Source: JBBROS01 sp963752225 (GTDB taxonomy: Bacteria > Pseudomonadota > Alphaproteobacteria > Acetobacterales > Acetobacteraceae). From it: DNA of 64,000 nucleotides. The position numbers and the translations under genes were made by a program. The notes beneath the pieces were generated by a model. It was not told the origin of the DNA and did no database searches. It was given only the letters and a program-made list of their open reading frames with translations. This document shows, piece by piece, positions 41,800 to 51,470 of the stretch. Location: NCBI GenBank assembly GCA_963752225.1, contig CAVVXS010000007.1:1178001-1242000 (forward strand), read 5' to 3'. Within the stretch, counting starts at the first letter, position 1, and each line of letters starts with the position of its first letter.

Positions 41800-44700
41800 T
41801 TAGGCCGCCTGCTGCACCAGCCGGTTCAGGTTCACCAGCACGTCACGGCCGATCGTCATCCGCTCGGCCACCGGCATGTCGCGCACCACCGATAGCTTAT
41901 GGTCCGGACGCAGCCGGATGGTGTCCTTGCGCGAGTTGAGCCAGGAGATCAGCCCGCCAGGGTTGCCGAACTGGTTGCCGCGGAACTGCACCACCATGCC
42001 TTTCGGCCCGGCCTCCAACTTCTCGACTCCGGCCGCCCGGCACAAGCGCTTGAGCGTGACCACCTGCAACAGGTTGTCCACTTCCGGCGGCATCGGGCCG
42101 AAGCGGTCCACCAGCTCGGCTGCCATCGCCTCGGTCTCGGCATCGGTCGCGAGCCCGCCAATGCGGCGATACAGCCCGAGCCGCACCGGCAGGTCCGCCA
42201 CATAGGTATCGGGGATCAGCACCGGCAAGCCGATCTGGATGTTCGGCGTCCAGTCCCGGTCCGAGGCGTGCTTGCGGCCGCTCTCGGCCCGCAAGTCGGC
42301 CACCGCGTCCTCCAGCATCTGCTGGTAGAGCTCGATGCCGACCTCGCGGATGTGCCCGGACTGCTCGTCGCCGAGCAGGTTGCCGGCGCCGCGGATGTCG
42401 AGGTCGTGCGAGGCGAGCGTGAACCCGGCGCCGAGATTGTCCAGCGTCTGCATCACCTCCAGCCGCTTCTCCGCCGCCGCACTCAGCCGGTGGTTCTGCG
42501 GCCAGGTCAGGTAGGCGTAGCCGCGCTGCTTGCCGCGCCCGACCCGGCCGCGCAGCTGATACAGCTGCCCCAACCCGAACATGTCGGCGCGGTGGATGAT
42601 CAGCGTGTTGACCGCCGGCATGTCGAGCCCGCTCTCGACGATGTTGGTGCTGAGCAGGATGTCGTACTTGCCGTCGCCGAACTCGGTCATTACCCGTTCG
42701 AGCTCGGTCGGCGCCAGGCGCCCATGCGCCTCGATCATCTTGGCCTCGGGCACGATCTCGCGCAGCCGCTCCGCCATGCGCCCGAGGTCCTCGATCCGCG
42801 GCACCACGCAGAACACCTGCCCGCCGCGGAACCGCTCGCGCTGGATCGCTTCTCGCACCACGACGCTGTCGAAGGGGGAGATGAACGTCCGTACCGCCAG
42901 CCGGTCCACCGGCGGCGTCGCGATCAGGCTCATCTCCCGCACCCCGGTCAGGGCGAGCTGCAAGGTGCGCGGGATCGGCGTCGCTGTCAGCGTCAGCACG
43001 TGCACGTCGGCCTTGAGCTGCTTCAGCTTCTCCTTGTGCGAGACTCCGAAATGCTGCTCCTCATCGACGATCAGCAGCTCGAGATTGCTGAACTCGACGC
43101 CCTTGGCCAGCAGCGCATGGGTGCCGACGACGATGCCGATGCTGCCGTCCGCCAATCCCTTCTTGGTTTCCGCCGCCTCCTTCGCCGTGACCATGCGGCT
43201 GAGCTGGCCGACCTTGACCGGAAAACCCTCGAACCGCTTGGCGAAGATGCGGGTGTGCTGCCGGGCCAGCAGGGTGGTCGGCACCACGACCGCGACCTGC
43301 CCGCCCGACATCGCGGCGACGAAGGCGGCGCGCAGCGCCACCTCGGTCTTGCCGAAGCCGACGTCGCCGCAGATCAGCCGGTCCATCGGCCGCCCAGCCG
43401 CCATGTCTTCCAGCACGTCGGCGATGGCGCGCATCTGGTCGTCGGTCTCGGCGAACGGGAAGCGGGCGGTGAATTCGTCCCAGGTGCCTTCGGCCGGGGT
43501 CAGCAGGCTGGCTTCGCGAGTGCGGCGCTCGGCGGCGGTGCGGATCAGCTCGCCCGCCATGTCGCGCACGCGCTGCTTCATGCGCGCCTTGCGCGCCTGC
43601 CAGCCGGCACCGCCCAGCTTGTCCAGCCCGACGCCGCCGCTTTCGCTGCCGAAGCGGGACAGCAGCTCGATGTTCTCGACGGGCAGATAAAGCTTCTCGT
43701 TGCCGTCGTAGATCAACCGCAGGCAGTCGTGCGGCGCCGGGCCGACGCGCAGCGTCTCGAGCCCGTCATAGCGGCCGATGCCGTAATCCTGGTGCACCAC
43801 GAGGTCGCCCTCGGCGATCTCGGTCGCTTCGGCAATGAACTGGTCGGCCGATTTGCGCCGCCGCGGCGGCCGGCTGATGCGCTCGCCGAGCAGGTCCTGC
43901 TCCGACACCAACCCGAATTGCGCGCTGACGAAGCCGCGCTCGAGCCCGAGCGTCACCACCGCGGTGGTGCCGAGCGGCATGTCGTGCACCGACTTCCAGC
44001 GGTCCGCGTCCGACGCCTTGATCCCATGCTCGCGCAGCAGGTGCAGCAGGCGTTCGCGTGAGCCGCGCGTCCAGGCGGCGACCACGGTGCGGCGCTTCTG
44101 CGCGGCCCAGTTCTGCGATTGCTCCTTCAGCTGCTCGAACGCGGTCAGCGCCGCGCCGGCGCCGGCCTTGGTGAACACGGCGCCCGGCCGCCCGCCGGCG
44201 TCGATTCCGGCGGCGCCGTCGGGCTTGCCGTAAGGACTGAACGTCACCGCCTCGGCGCGTTCCAGCATCTCGTCCCATTCGGCGCGGTCGAGATACAGCC
44301 GGCCGGACGGCAACGGCCGGTATGGCACCTCGCCGTCCCGCGACGGCCCGCGCCGCGCCTCCTCATGGTCGGCGATCATCTCCAGCCGCGCGTCCAGCAC
44401 CTCGCTCGCCTGGTTGTCCAGGCTCGCCGCGAGGCTCGGCAGGTAGTCGGGCAGCGTCTCCATGCGCTCGTAGAACAACGGCACCCAGTGCTCGATGCCG
44501 GGGTGCCGCCGACCGTCCGAGATCGTGCCGTAGAGCGGGTCGCTGGTCGAGCCGGGACCATACAGCTCACGCCAGCCCTCGCGGAACCGGGTGATGCTGG
44601 CGGGGTCGAGCGGCACCTCGGACACCGGGCGCAGCACGAGTTCCTTCACCGCGGTGCTGCTGCGCTGGGTGGCAGTATCGAAGCGACGGATGCTCTCGAT

Positions 44701-45258
44701 GGTGTCGCCGAACAGGTCGATGCGCACCGGCTCCGGCTCGCCGGCGGGAAACACGTCCAGGATGCCGCCGCGGGCCGCGTACTCGCCCGCCTCCATGACG
44801 GTGCCGGCGCGGGTGTAGCCGTTCGCCTCGAGGAAACCGGTGATGTCCTGCGGGTCGGCGGTGCTGCCGTCGCGCAGCACCATGCTGGCGCCGCCGAAGG
44901 CGCTGCGCGGCGGCACCCGCTGCACCAGGGCGTTGACCGTCGTCAGCAGCAACCGCGGCTTGCCGCCGGGTTCGAGCAGCCGGGCCAAGGTCGCGATCCG
45001 CTCCGACACCAGCTCCGGGTTGGGGCTCACGCGGTCGTATGGCAGGCAATCCCAGGCCGGGAAGCGCAGCACCTCGAGCTGCGGCGCGAAGAACGCCAGC
45101 GCTTCGGACAGCCGCGCCATCCGCGCATCATCGCGGCAGACGTGCAGCAGCGACCCTTTGTGCTCGGCTCGCCGCCGCGCGAGCAGCAGCGCGTCGTAGC
45201 CCTCGGGCGCCCCATACACGGTCGCACCGGACGGCGCGCGATCCTTCGACCCGGTCAC
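41800..45258 (-). CDS. mfd: Transcription-repair coupling factor
   Basis: A 1152-aa Mfd, which removes RNA polymerase stalled at lesions and recruits UvrA. The N-terminal UvrB-homology module includes PAWDCLPYDRVSPNPELVSERIATL. The RNAP-interaction domain has GDLVVHQDYGIGRYDGL. The helicase part has Walker A GDVGFGKTE (about 629-637), the DEEQ box VDEEQHFGV (about 727-735), TATPIPRTL and VGRGKQRGYAYL, and the TRCF C-terminal domain follows. The GTG start at 45258 overlaps the sdhE stop (GTGA), which I prefer over the longer open frame from 45354. Confidence 0.95.
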   Translation of the reverse strand: MTGSKDRAPSGATVYGAPEGYDALLLARRRAEHKGSLLHVCRDDARMARLSEALAFFAPQLEVLRFPAWDCLPYDRVSPNPELVSERIATLARLLEPGGKPRLLLTTVNALVQRVPPRSAFGGASMVLRDGSTADPQDITGFLEANGYTRAGTVMEAGEYAARGGILDVFPAGEPEPVRIDLFGDTIESIRRFDTATQRSSTAVKELVLRPVSEVPLDPASITRFREGWRELYGPGSTSDPLYGTISDGRRHPGIEHWVPLFYERMETLPDYLPSLAASLDNQASEVLDARLEMIADHEEARRGPSRDGEVPYRPLPSGRLYLDRAEWDEMLERAEAVTFSPYGKPDGAAGIDAGGRPGAVFTKAGAGAALTAFEQLKEQSQNWAAQKRRTVVAAWTRGSRERLLHLLREHGIKASDADRWKSVHDMPLGTTAVVTLGLERGFVSAQFGLVSEQDLLGERISRPPRRRKSADQFIAEATEIAEGDLVVHQDYGIGRYDGLETLRVGPAPHDCLRLIYDGNEKLYLPVENIELLSRFGSESGGVGLDKLGGAGWQARKARMKQRVRDMAGELIRTAAERRTREASLLTPAEGTWDEFTARFPFAETDDQMRAIADVLEDMAAGRPMDRLICGDVGFGKTEVALRAAFVAAMSGGQVAVVVPTTLLARQHTRIFAKRFEGFPVKVGQLSRMVTAKEAAETKKGLADGSIGIVVGTHALLAKGVEFSNLELLIVDEEQHFGVSHKEKLKQLKADVHVLTLTATPIPRTLQLALTGVREMSLIATPPVDRLAVRTFISPFDSVVVREAIQRERFRGGQVFCVVPRIEDLGRMAERLREIVPEAKMIEAHGRLAPTELERVMTEFGDGKYDILLSTNIVESGLDMPAVNTLIIHRADMFGLGQLYQLRGRVGRGKQRGYAYLTWPQNHRLSAAAEKRLEVMQTLDNLGAGFTLASHDLDIRGAGNLLGDEQSGHIREVGIELYQQMLEDAVADLRAESGRKHASDRDWTPNIQIGLPVLIPDTYVADLPVRLGLYRRIGGLATDAETEAMAAELVDRFGPMPPEVDNLLQVVTLKRLCRAAGVEKLEAGPKGMVVQFRGNQFGNPGGLISWLNSRKDTIRLRPDHKLSVVRDMPVAERMTIGRDVLVNLNRLVQQAA

Positions 45259-45545
45259 AGCGAACGGCCCTCGCCGGCCTCGGCCGCGGCGCGCATGGCC
45301 CGCAGCATCGGACCGTCGAGCTCGGGCGGGATCGGCTGGCGCCCGGTCAGCCAATCCGCCAGCATCGCATCGGGCAACTCCATCACGGCCTCCAACGCGT
45401 CCAGCTCATCCGCGGAAAAATGCTCCAGCCTGGTGCGTACAAAGCCGCCGATCAGGATGTCGTTCTCGTAGGTGCCACGATGGGTGGCGCGGAACAGGAT
45501 ACGGCGGCGGCGAACGGGGTCGGTCGGATCAGGCAACGAGTGCAC
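45255..45545 (-). CDS. sdhE: FAD assembly factor SdhE
   Basis: A 96-aa SdhE/Sdh5/CptB-family protein that promotes covalent flavinylation of succinate dehydrogenase SdhA. The signature RGTYENDILIG (23-33) carries the RGxxE motif, and DAMLADWLTGRQPIP is the conserved C-terminal part. It is followed directly by mfd, an arrangement seen in other alphaproteobacteria. It is divergent from recG; the 104-bp gap should contain both promoters. Confidence 0.93.
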   Translation of the reverse strand: MHSLPDPTDPVRRRRILFRATHRGTYENDILIGGFVRTRLEHFSADELDALEAVMELPDAMLADWLTGRQPIPPELDGPMLRAMRAAAEAGEGRSL

Positions 45546-45649
45546 GCTTTGTTCCCTGGGCTGGGCCTGTCATATAGGGCCAACCCCAAACCCTGTCAGC
45601 CCGTGCCCTCCTCCGTCTCCTCGTTCGTGTTCCCGTCCCATCCTCTTTC

Positions 45650-47713
45650 ATGAGCGATCCGCTGCAGCCGTTGCTGGCCCCCATCACGACCCTGCGCGGC
45701 GTCGGCCCGGCGACGGCGGAGAAACTGGCGCGGGTGGCGGGCGGCCCGCGCGTGCTCGACCTGCTGTTCCACCTGCCGGAGGGCTATCTCGACCGCCGCA
45801 ACCGGCCACGGATCAAGGACGGGCTTCCGGGCACGGTCGCCACGCTGGAGGTGGAGGTGGTCTCGGTCGAGCAGCCGAGCGTCAAGGGCCGCCCCTGGCG
45901 GGTGATCTGCCGCGACGGGAGCGGCTTCATGGAGCTGGTCTACTTCGCGCGCCCGGCGCACGTGTTCGCGTCCGGGCAGACGCTGATCGTATCGGGCAAG
46001 CTCGACCGCTTCGGCGACCGCCTGACGATGCCGAAACCGGACCACGTGCTGGCGCCCGACCGGGCCGGGCTGCTGCCGGGGATCGACCCGGTGTGGCCGC
46101 TGACGGCCGGGCTGTTCCCCAGCCAAGTGCGCGCGGCGATCAAGCAGGCGCTCGAGCTGGTGCCCGAGTTCCCCGAGTGGCACGACCCGGCCCTGCTGCG
46201 CCGGGAAGGCTGGCCCGGGTTTCGCGAGGCGCTGCAGGCCGTGCACCTTCCGGTCGAGCCGCCGGGCGACGCGCCGCGCAGCCGGCTCGCCTATGACGAG
46301 CTGCTGGCGCACCAGGTGGCGATGGCCTGGACCCGCAGCCGCAACCGGCATCGCCCGGGGCGTGCCATTGCCGGCGATAACGGGCTGCGCGACCAGGCAT
46401 TCCGCCGCTTCGGCCATCCCCCGACCGCTTCGCAGCTGCAGGCGCTGGCCGAGATCGATCACGACATGGCGGCGCCCCGGCGCATGCTGCGGCTGCTGCA
46501 AGGCGACGTGGGGTCGGGCAAGACGCTGGTGGCGGTCATGGCAATGCTGCGTGCGGCCGGGTCGGGCCACCAGGCGGCGCTGATGGCGCCGACCGAGGTG
46601 CTGGCCAAGCAGCACCATCGGACGCTGTCGAAGATCTCGCCGATCCCGGTCGGCTTGCTGACGGGGTCGGTCAAGGGGGTCGAGCGCCGCCGCGTGCTGA
46701 CCGGGCTCGAGAGCGGCCGGCTGCGGATGGTGGTCGGCACGCATGCCTTGTTCCAGGAAGCGGTCATCTACCACGACCTCGGCCTTGCGGTGATCGACGA
46801 GCAGCACCGCTTCGGGGTCGAGCAGCGCATGACGCTGAGCGAGAAGGGCGCCGCCGCCAAGGGCGAGCGGGCCGATGTGCTGGTCATGACCGCGACCCCG
46901 ATCCCGCGAACCCTGCTGCTGACGCAATGGGGCGAGATGGAGGTCAGCCGGCTGACAGAGAAGCCCGGCGGGCGGCAGCCGATCCGCACCACCATCCACT
47001 CCCTGTCGACGCTGGACGAGGTCGTGGGGGGGATCGGCCGCGCGCTGGCCCGGGGCGAGCGGGTGTATTGGGTGTGCCCCATGGTGAGCGAAAGCGAGCT
47101 CACCGACCTAGCCGCCGCCGAAGCCCGCTACACGGACCTGGCCGGCCGCTTCGGCAACGTCGTCGGCCTGGCGCATGGCCAGCAGGAACCGCACGTGCGC
47201 GACCGGGCGCTGGCCGAGTTCGCGGCCGGCACGCTGCGGCTGCTGGTTGCGACGACCGTCATCGAGGTTGGCGTGGACGTGGCGGAAGCGAGCATCATGG
47301 TGATCGAGCACGCCGAACGGTTCGGCCTGGCGCAGCTGCATCAGTTGCGCGGCCGGGTCGGGCGCGGCTCGGCGCAGAGCTACTGCCTGCTGCTGCACGA
47401 TGACGGGCTGACAGATACGATGCGGCGGCGGCTGACGCTGCTGCGCGACACGGAGGATGGGTTCCAGATCGCCGACGAGGATTTCCGCCTACGCGGCGGC
47501 GGCGACCTGCTGGGCAAGCGCCAATCGGGGCTGCCCGGCTATCGCCTGGCCGATCACGATGGGCACGAGCGGCTGATCCAGGTGGCGGCGCGCGATGCGG
47601 CCGTGATCCTCGATCGGGAGCCGCGCCTCGAGGGGAGCCGAGGTCAGGCGCTGCGAACGTTGCTGACGCTGTTCGGCCGGCGTGAAGGTGTGCAGATGCT
47701 GCAGTCGGGCTGA
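45650..47713 (+). CDS. recG: ATP-dependent DNA helicase RecG
   Basis: A 687-aa RecG, the helicase that remodels stalled replication forks and recombination intermediates. The wedge/OB domain is N-terminal (GVGPATAEKLARV, then EVVSVEQPSVKGRPWRV). Helicase motifs: GDVGSGKTLVA (285-295), VIDEQHRFGVEQR (about 381-393), TATPIPRTLLLT, and domain 2 with TTVIEVGVDV, QLHQLRGRVGRG and RGGGDLLGKRQSG. Length is standard. ATG 45650 has no strong SD. Confidence 0.95.
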   Translation: MSDPLQPLLAPITTLRGVGPATAEKLARVAGGPRVLDLLFHLPEGYLDRRNRPRIKDGLPGTVATLEVEVVSVEQPSVKGRPWRVICRDGSGFMELVYFARPAHVFASGQTLIVSGKLDRFGDRLTMPKPDHVLAPDRAGLLPGIDPVWPLTAGLFPSQVRAAIKQALELVPEFPEWHDPALLRREGWPGFREALQAVHLPVEPPGDAPRSRLAYDELLAHQVAMAWTRSRNRHRPGRAIAGDNGLRDQAFRRFGHPPTASQLQALAEIDHDMAAPRRMLRLLQGDVGSGKTLVAVMAMLRAAGSGHQAALMAPTEVLAKQHHRTLSKISPIPVGLLTGSVKGVERRRVLTGLESGRLRMVVGTHALFQEAVIYHDLGLAVIDEQHRFGVEQRMTLSEKGAAAKGERADVLVMTATPIPRTLLLTQWGEMEVSRLTEKPGGRQPIRTTIHSLSTLDEVVGGIGRALARGERVYWVCPMVSESELTDLAAAEARYTDLAGRFGNVVGLAHGQQEPHVRDRALAEFAAGTLRLLVATTVIEVGVDVAEASIMVIEHAERFGLAQLHQLRGRVGRGSAQSYCLLLHDDGLTDTMRRRLTLLRDTEDGFQIADEDFRLRGGGDLLGKRQSGLPGYRLADHDGHERLIQVAARDAAVILDREPRLEGSRGQALRTLLTLFGRREGVQMLQSG

Positions 47714-47759
47714 GCAGCCGGCCCGAGCCCATCGGCGCGGATCGGCTGCCCGATTGCGC

Positions 47760-47834
47760 TTAGCGCAGGCCGAAGAAGGACAGGACGGCGACCACGACGA
47801 CGACCAGACCGACGATGTAGATGATGTTGTTCAC
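47760..47834 (-). CDS. 24-aa hydrophobic membrane micropeptide
   Basis: GTG 47834 to TAA, with the sequence MNNIIYIVGLVVVVVAVLSF then FGLR: one membrane helix with a short charged end. SD GGGAG lies about ten bases upstream of the GTG. I recall near-identical 24-25-aa ORFs (IIYIVGLxVVV...LSFxGLR) annotated as hypothetical proteins in many alphaproteobacteria, which supports it being real. Function unknown. Confidence 0.7.
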   Translation of the reverse strand: MNNIIYIVGLVVVVVAVLSFFGLR

Positions 47835-48000
47835 AACGTCTCTCCCAATGTTGTTGCACGAGACGAGCGGGTGATCCGTTCGCAAGTGAGCCGTCAACGT
47901 CGCCGGTCGGATCGGGTTCACGCGAATCCGTGGCCGCAGGGGCCGAACGCGGTGGCGAGGCAGGCGCCTTCGAGCGTTGTTCGGAACGGATTAACGACGG

Positions 48001-49029
48001 TCAGGACAGCAGCCGTTGCACGATGTTCGGCCAGGTCACGCCTTTGGCGTGCCACGCCTCTCTCGCCTGCCGCCCGAGCCGTGCCGCGAGGCCGGGGTCG
48101 CCGGCCAAGCGGTCGAGGGCCTGCGCCAGCGCCTCGGGATCTGGCGGCACGACGAAGCCGGTCACCTCGTGCTCCAGCAATTCGAGCAGTCCACCCGAGT
48201 CCGTGCAGGCGATCACCGGCTTGGCGGCCTGGCAGGCCTCCATCGTCACGTAGCCGATCGCGTCCTCATCATGCGGCACGTAGGCCACCGCGAGCGCGCC
48301 GTTGACCAAGGCGGCCAGTTCGTCGTCCGGCAAGAAACGGGCGTCGATGCGGACGCGGTCGGCCACCCCCTCGGCTTCGGCCAGGGCTTCCAGGGCAGGG
48401 CCGGAATGGGGGAAATCGGGCGGCCCGGCCACGACCAGCTGCAGGCCCGAGCGGACGTGCCGCATCGCCCGGATCATGAGCGCCTGGCGCTTGTTGTCCG
48501 CCAGTCGGCCGGCCGCGAACACGTAACCGCCGGCCTCGCCGCCGGTAAACCGCTCCGGATGGTCGAGCGGCATGTGCAGGACCTGTGCGGTGAAGCCGTT
48601 ATGCCGTTGCAAGCGGGCCGCGACGTTGCCGGCGATGGCATACAAGGCGCGGGACTCGGCGAACGCCACCTCGTCGGCGCGCCGAACCGCATCGCGCAAC
48701 GCGCTGCCGCCGGGCATGACGCCGAGGCAGGTGTCGTACAGGTCGTAGGCCTGGCGGTATTGATGGATCAGCCACATGACCTTGTCGGGATGCTGCACCA
48801 GGTAGGTCGGAAACTTTAGCCCGATCACCCGGTCCACGCTGCCCAGGCGCATGGACCGTGCCACCAGCATCTCGTCCAGCAGCGCCTCGGTCATCGGCGA
48901 GGTGAACGGGACTCGCAGGAGTTCCGCCGTGGCGCCGGCCTCGCGCAGCGCCGCGAGCAGCCCCTCCGCCAAGGTCTCGGCGCCGCCGCGGATGAACGGC
49001 ATCATCGTGTTCAGCACCAGCACCCTCAT
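48001..49029 (-). CDS. GT-B-fold glycosyltransferase (family 4-like)
   Basis: A 342-aa glycosyltransferase. The N-terminal VLVLNTMMPFIRGGAETLAEGL is the acceptor-domain start with the GG loop. In the donor domain YVFAAGRLADNKRQALMIRAM, PDDELAALVNGALAVAYVP and the E-x7-E-like EDAIGYVTMEACQAAKPVIA are group 4 features. It transfers a sugar from a nucleotide donor, probably in cell-surface polysaccharide synthesis. ATG 49029 overlaps the next upstream gene's stop (ATGA). It is the last of three coupled genes. Confidence 0.85.
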   Translation of the reverse strand: MRVLVLNTMMPFIRGGAETLAEGLLAALREAGATAELLRVPFTSPMTEALLDEMLVARSMRLGSVDRVIGLKFPTYLVQHPDKVMWLIHQYRQAYDLYDTCLGVMPGGSALRDAVRRADEVAFAESRALYAIAGNVAARLQRHNGFTAQVLHMPLDHPERFTGGEAGGYVFAAGRLADNKRQALMIRAMRHVRSGLQLVVAGPPDFPHSGPALEALAEAEGVADRVRIDARFLPDDELAALVNGALAVAYVPHDEDAIGYVTMEACQAAKPVIACTDSGGLLELLEHEVTGFVVPPDPEALAQALDRLAGDPGLAARLGRQAREAWHAKGVTWPNIVQRLLS

Positions 49030-49886
49030 ACCGGCAGCAGCGCCGCCACGGCGTCGGCCCAACTCGGCCGATCGGCCAGGTTGCCGCCCGGCACCCCGCT
49101 GCGGCCGCGGCGCGCCAATGCTTCGGCAACGGCCGCCGGGTCGGACGGATCGACCGCCAGGACCGAGCGGCCCTGCGCCGCCGGGCAATCGGCCCCAACG
49201 ATGCAGCCCCGCCCGGACGCGGCGGCACGGTCCATCACCGGGATGGCGCGGTCGTCGTCGGGCGAGAGGCACACCAGCACGTCGGCCTCGGTGGAAGCGG
49301 CCGCCGCCTGCTCCGGCCAGCGGGCGGCATAAAGCCGCATCCGCAAGGCGACGAGCGGATCGCCGCCAGTCTCGACGAGCAGCCGCGGCGGCGCCTCGAG
49401 CAGGCGCATCGCCGCCAGCAGGGCGTCGAGCCGGTCCGCCGTGGCCCAGGCGGTGCCGGCTTCCCCCGCGCCCAGCGTTCCGGGTGCCGGAGGCGGCAAG
49501 ACCGCCACCCCTCGGCCCGCACGGTCGCTCCAAGCGGCCGCCGACGACGCCGTCACGGCGAACACTCGCTGCGCCCGGCTCAGTGCCGCACGATCGGCTT
49601 CCTGGCCCCGCGCCGGGTCCGGGCCGGCGGTCAACCAGACGCTGAGCCGCTCCTGCCGAACCAGGTGGGCGGGCGGCCGAAGTGCGACCACCCAGTCGCA
49701 CGTGTCGAGTGCCAGCGCCTCGAACAGCCGGCGCTGCTCGGCGGGGTCGGCGCCCGGCGCGCAGGGCACCAGCACCGGCTCCGCTTGGTGCCCGGCCCGG
49801 CGCAGCGCCCGCACCAGGCCGGCCGCCAGGTCGCGATGCAGGCCGGTGCCCAACGGCGTCACGGCGCTGACGACCGCGACCTTCAC
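49026..49886 (-). CDS. Glycosyltransferase-like protein, partial GT-B features
   Basis: A 286-aa protein with a Rossmann-type opening (VKVAVVSAVTPLGTGLHRDLAAGLVRAL) like the first domain of GT-B enzymes, and DVLVCLSPDDDRAIPVMDRAAASG near the position of a donor domain, followed by DPSDPAAVAEALA. It is shorter than a full GT-B enzyme (usually above 340 aa) and no E-x7-E motif is evident, so it may be a degenerate or accessory transferase. The GTG start at 49886 overlaps the coiled-coil gene stop (GTGA). Confidence 0.65.
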   Translation of the reverse strand: MKVAVVSAVTPLGTGLHRDLAAGLVRALRRAGHQAEPVLVPCAPGADPAEQRRLFEALALDTCDWVVALRPPAHLVRQERLSVWLTAGPDPARGQEADRAALSRAQRVFAVTASSAAAWSDRAGRGVAVLPPPAPGTLGAGEAGTAWATADRLDALLAAMRLLEAPPRLLVETGGDPLVALRMRLYAARWPEQAAAASTEADVLVCLSPDDDRAIPVMDRAAASGRGCIVGADCPAAQGRSVLAVDPSDPAAVAEALARRGRSGVPGGNLADRPSWADAVAALLPV

Positions 49887-50329
49887 CGGGCAGGGCGGAT
49901 CGCGTCGCACACGGCATCGGTCAGCAGAGCGAGCTGCGCCGCTTGCTGCCGCAGCGCCACGTCGGTCCGCTCGGCGGCGGCACGGAGGAAAGCGAGGTCG
50001 CGGGCCACGCCGTCGAGCTGCCCCGCCGCGCCGGCAACGCGGTCGTCCGTGGCCGCACAACGGTGCTCGAGCGCGCGGACCGCCTCAAGCGTGGCCGCTT
50101 GCCCGGCGGCAGCGGCCGCAGCCTGCGCCGCGATCGATGCCGCGAGCGCGGCAAGCTCCCGATCCGCCTGCGCCATCCGGCTCGCCCATCCGGACCGGTC
50201 CAGTGCAGCGTCGAGCCGGCGGTCGAGCCTGAACCACAAGGGCCCGGTCAGCGGCCGCAGCAGCCGGCGAAGGATGCGTCCGACGACGGTCAGCCGGGCC
50301 ACCCCGGACACCCCGAACCGCCGTCGCAC
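49883..50329 (-). CDS. Predicted coiled-coil protein
   Basis: 148 aa. The N-terminal part is basic (RRLLRPLTGPLWFRLDRRLDAALD), followed by a long Ala/Glu/Arg-rich heptad region (ADRELAALAASIAAQ onward, to LRQQAAQLALL) that should form a coiled coil. Such proteins occur beside glycosyltransferases and can organise or measure surface-polysaccharide chains, but that is only context. The start is GTG 50329. First gene of the three-gene unit; the 230 bp before it (50330-50559) show no recognised feature. Confidence 0.6.
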   Translation of the reverse strand: MRRRFGVSGVARLTVVGRILRRLLRPLTGPLWFRLDRRLDAALDRSGWASRMAQADRELAALAASIAAQAAAAAAGQAATLEAVRALEHRCAATDDRVAGAAGQLDGVARDLAFLRAAAERTDVALRQQAAQLALLTDAVCDAIRPAR

Positions 50330-50559
50330 GCCAAAATCGGACCGGTCTGCCCGTCGGGGCGTCCTACGACGCGGAAGGAGGGTCCGGGATGGGCAGGCCG
50401 GTCGCGCAAGCGGGTCTCGTGCGGTTGAACGGGTGCGTGCGTTAGCCCACGCGCTTGCGGCCGTCCATCCCCGGCCAGCCTCGCGGAACGCCGCGTGCCC
50501 GGTCCGACCAGGGCGCGATCCGAGGTGTCAGCGGAGAAGCGCCGACCCCTGCCGTCCGG

Positions 50560-51287
50560 TCACCAGCGCAACCCTCCGGGCTGGACGAATACGCCCCCGC
50601 GGCTCCGCCCTTCGGCGCCGGCGTCGGAAGCAGCGAGGTTCGCGACCCCGGGCGCCAGCTGGGCTGCGGCCATGCCGGTCCCGGTGGCGGCACGGGCGAT
50701 CCGCTGCGCCACCGTGCTCGCATCGGCGACGAATGTGGACAGGGCTTTGTGCACCTCCTCCGCGGCGGCTTCCGCCGACCGGCCGCCGTCACGCAGGCCG
50801 AGGGCGCACTCGGCCAAGCCGGAGGCACGCATGGCCAAGGCTTTCGCCTCTTCGGAGGCGCTGTGCTCGACCGCGAGGCGTGCGCGGAAGGCCACCATCG
50901 TCGCCTCGAGCGGCTGCAGTTCGGCCCGGATCGCTTCGCGCCGCGCCGCGGCGTCGGTGCCGCCGTCGACGTGCAGGGCCGCAATCCGGGCCGCATGCGC
51001 CTCCAGCGTCTCGATCACGGCCACATTGCCGGACACCATGGCCGCAGCACGCGCCGAGGCGTCCCGGGTTTCTTCCGCGAAGTCAACGAGGTCGTCGGCC
51101 AGCTTGGCCGCGTTCTCGACGAACGCCCATCGCGTCGTCCGCAACTCCCGGCCTGGGCGGCAATCGCCGTCGCACGCACCTTCAACCGCGCGAAGTCATC
51201 GGCCGCCACGGCGCCCCTTCGCAGCCTGCGCGCGAGCATCGTCAACGCGTTCGACAACGCCAGCAATGCGGCTCGGCCGTTGTCCAT
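50560..51287 (-). pseudogene. Coiled-coil protein gene split by a frameshift
   Basis: Two adjacent frames join into one ~240-residue protein if a single G is added to the GGG run at about 51150-51153 (minus strand GCCGGGAGTTG becoming GCCGGGGAGTTG). The first part is MDNGRAALLALSNALTML... to ATAIAAQAG; it continues as ELRTTRWAFVENAAKLADDL and runs through helical, Ala/Glu-rich sequence to the stop at 50560. The frame is open further upstream to 51440. Heptads suggest a coiled coil or four-helix bundle like a sensory or methyl-accepting signalling region. I cannot name the family. It may be a real decay or a sequencing indel. Confidence 0.6.
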
Positions 51288-51470
51288 CGTGGGCGCCGGG
51301 CTCGCTCCCACCGACCTGTCTCCTGATACGGCGCCCAAAAGCAGGCGCCTTCCGAGCAGCATGCGCGGCAATAGTTTCGGAACCGCTAACGCACTCCGGA
51401 TATCATGCCGTTTCGCCCCGGTTCCACGAAACGATATCATCGTGCCCGCAGGCGCGGGGTGACCGGTCGG

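Noticed and set aside
41899..44061. 720-codon plus-strand frame opposite mfd
   Set aside because: Fully covered by mfd with intact helicase motifs; no recognisable domain in the antisense product.
50442..50559. Continuation of the coiled-coil gene past its stop in another frame
   Set aside because: The alternative frame is Pro/Gly/Ser-rich without heptads, and no second indel is needed to explain the gene.
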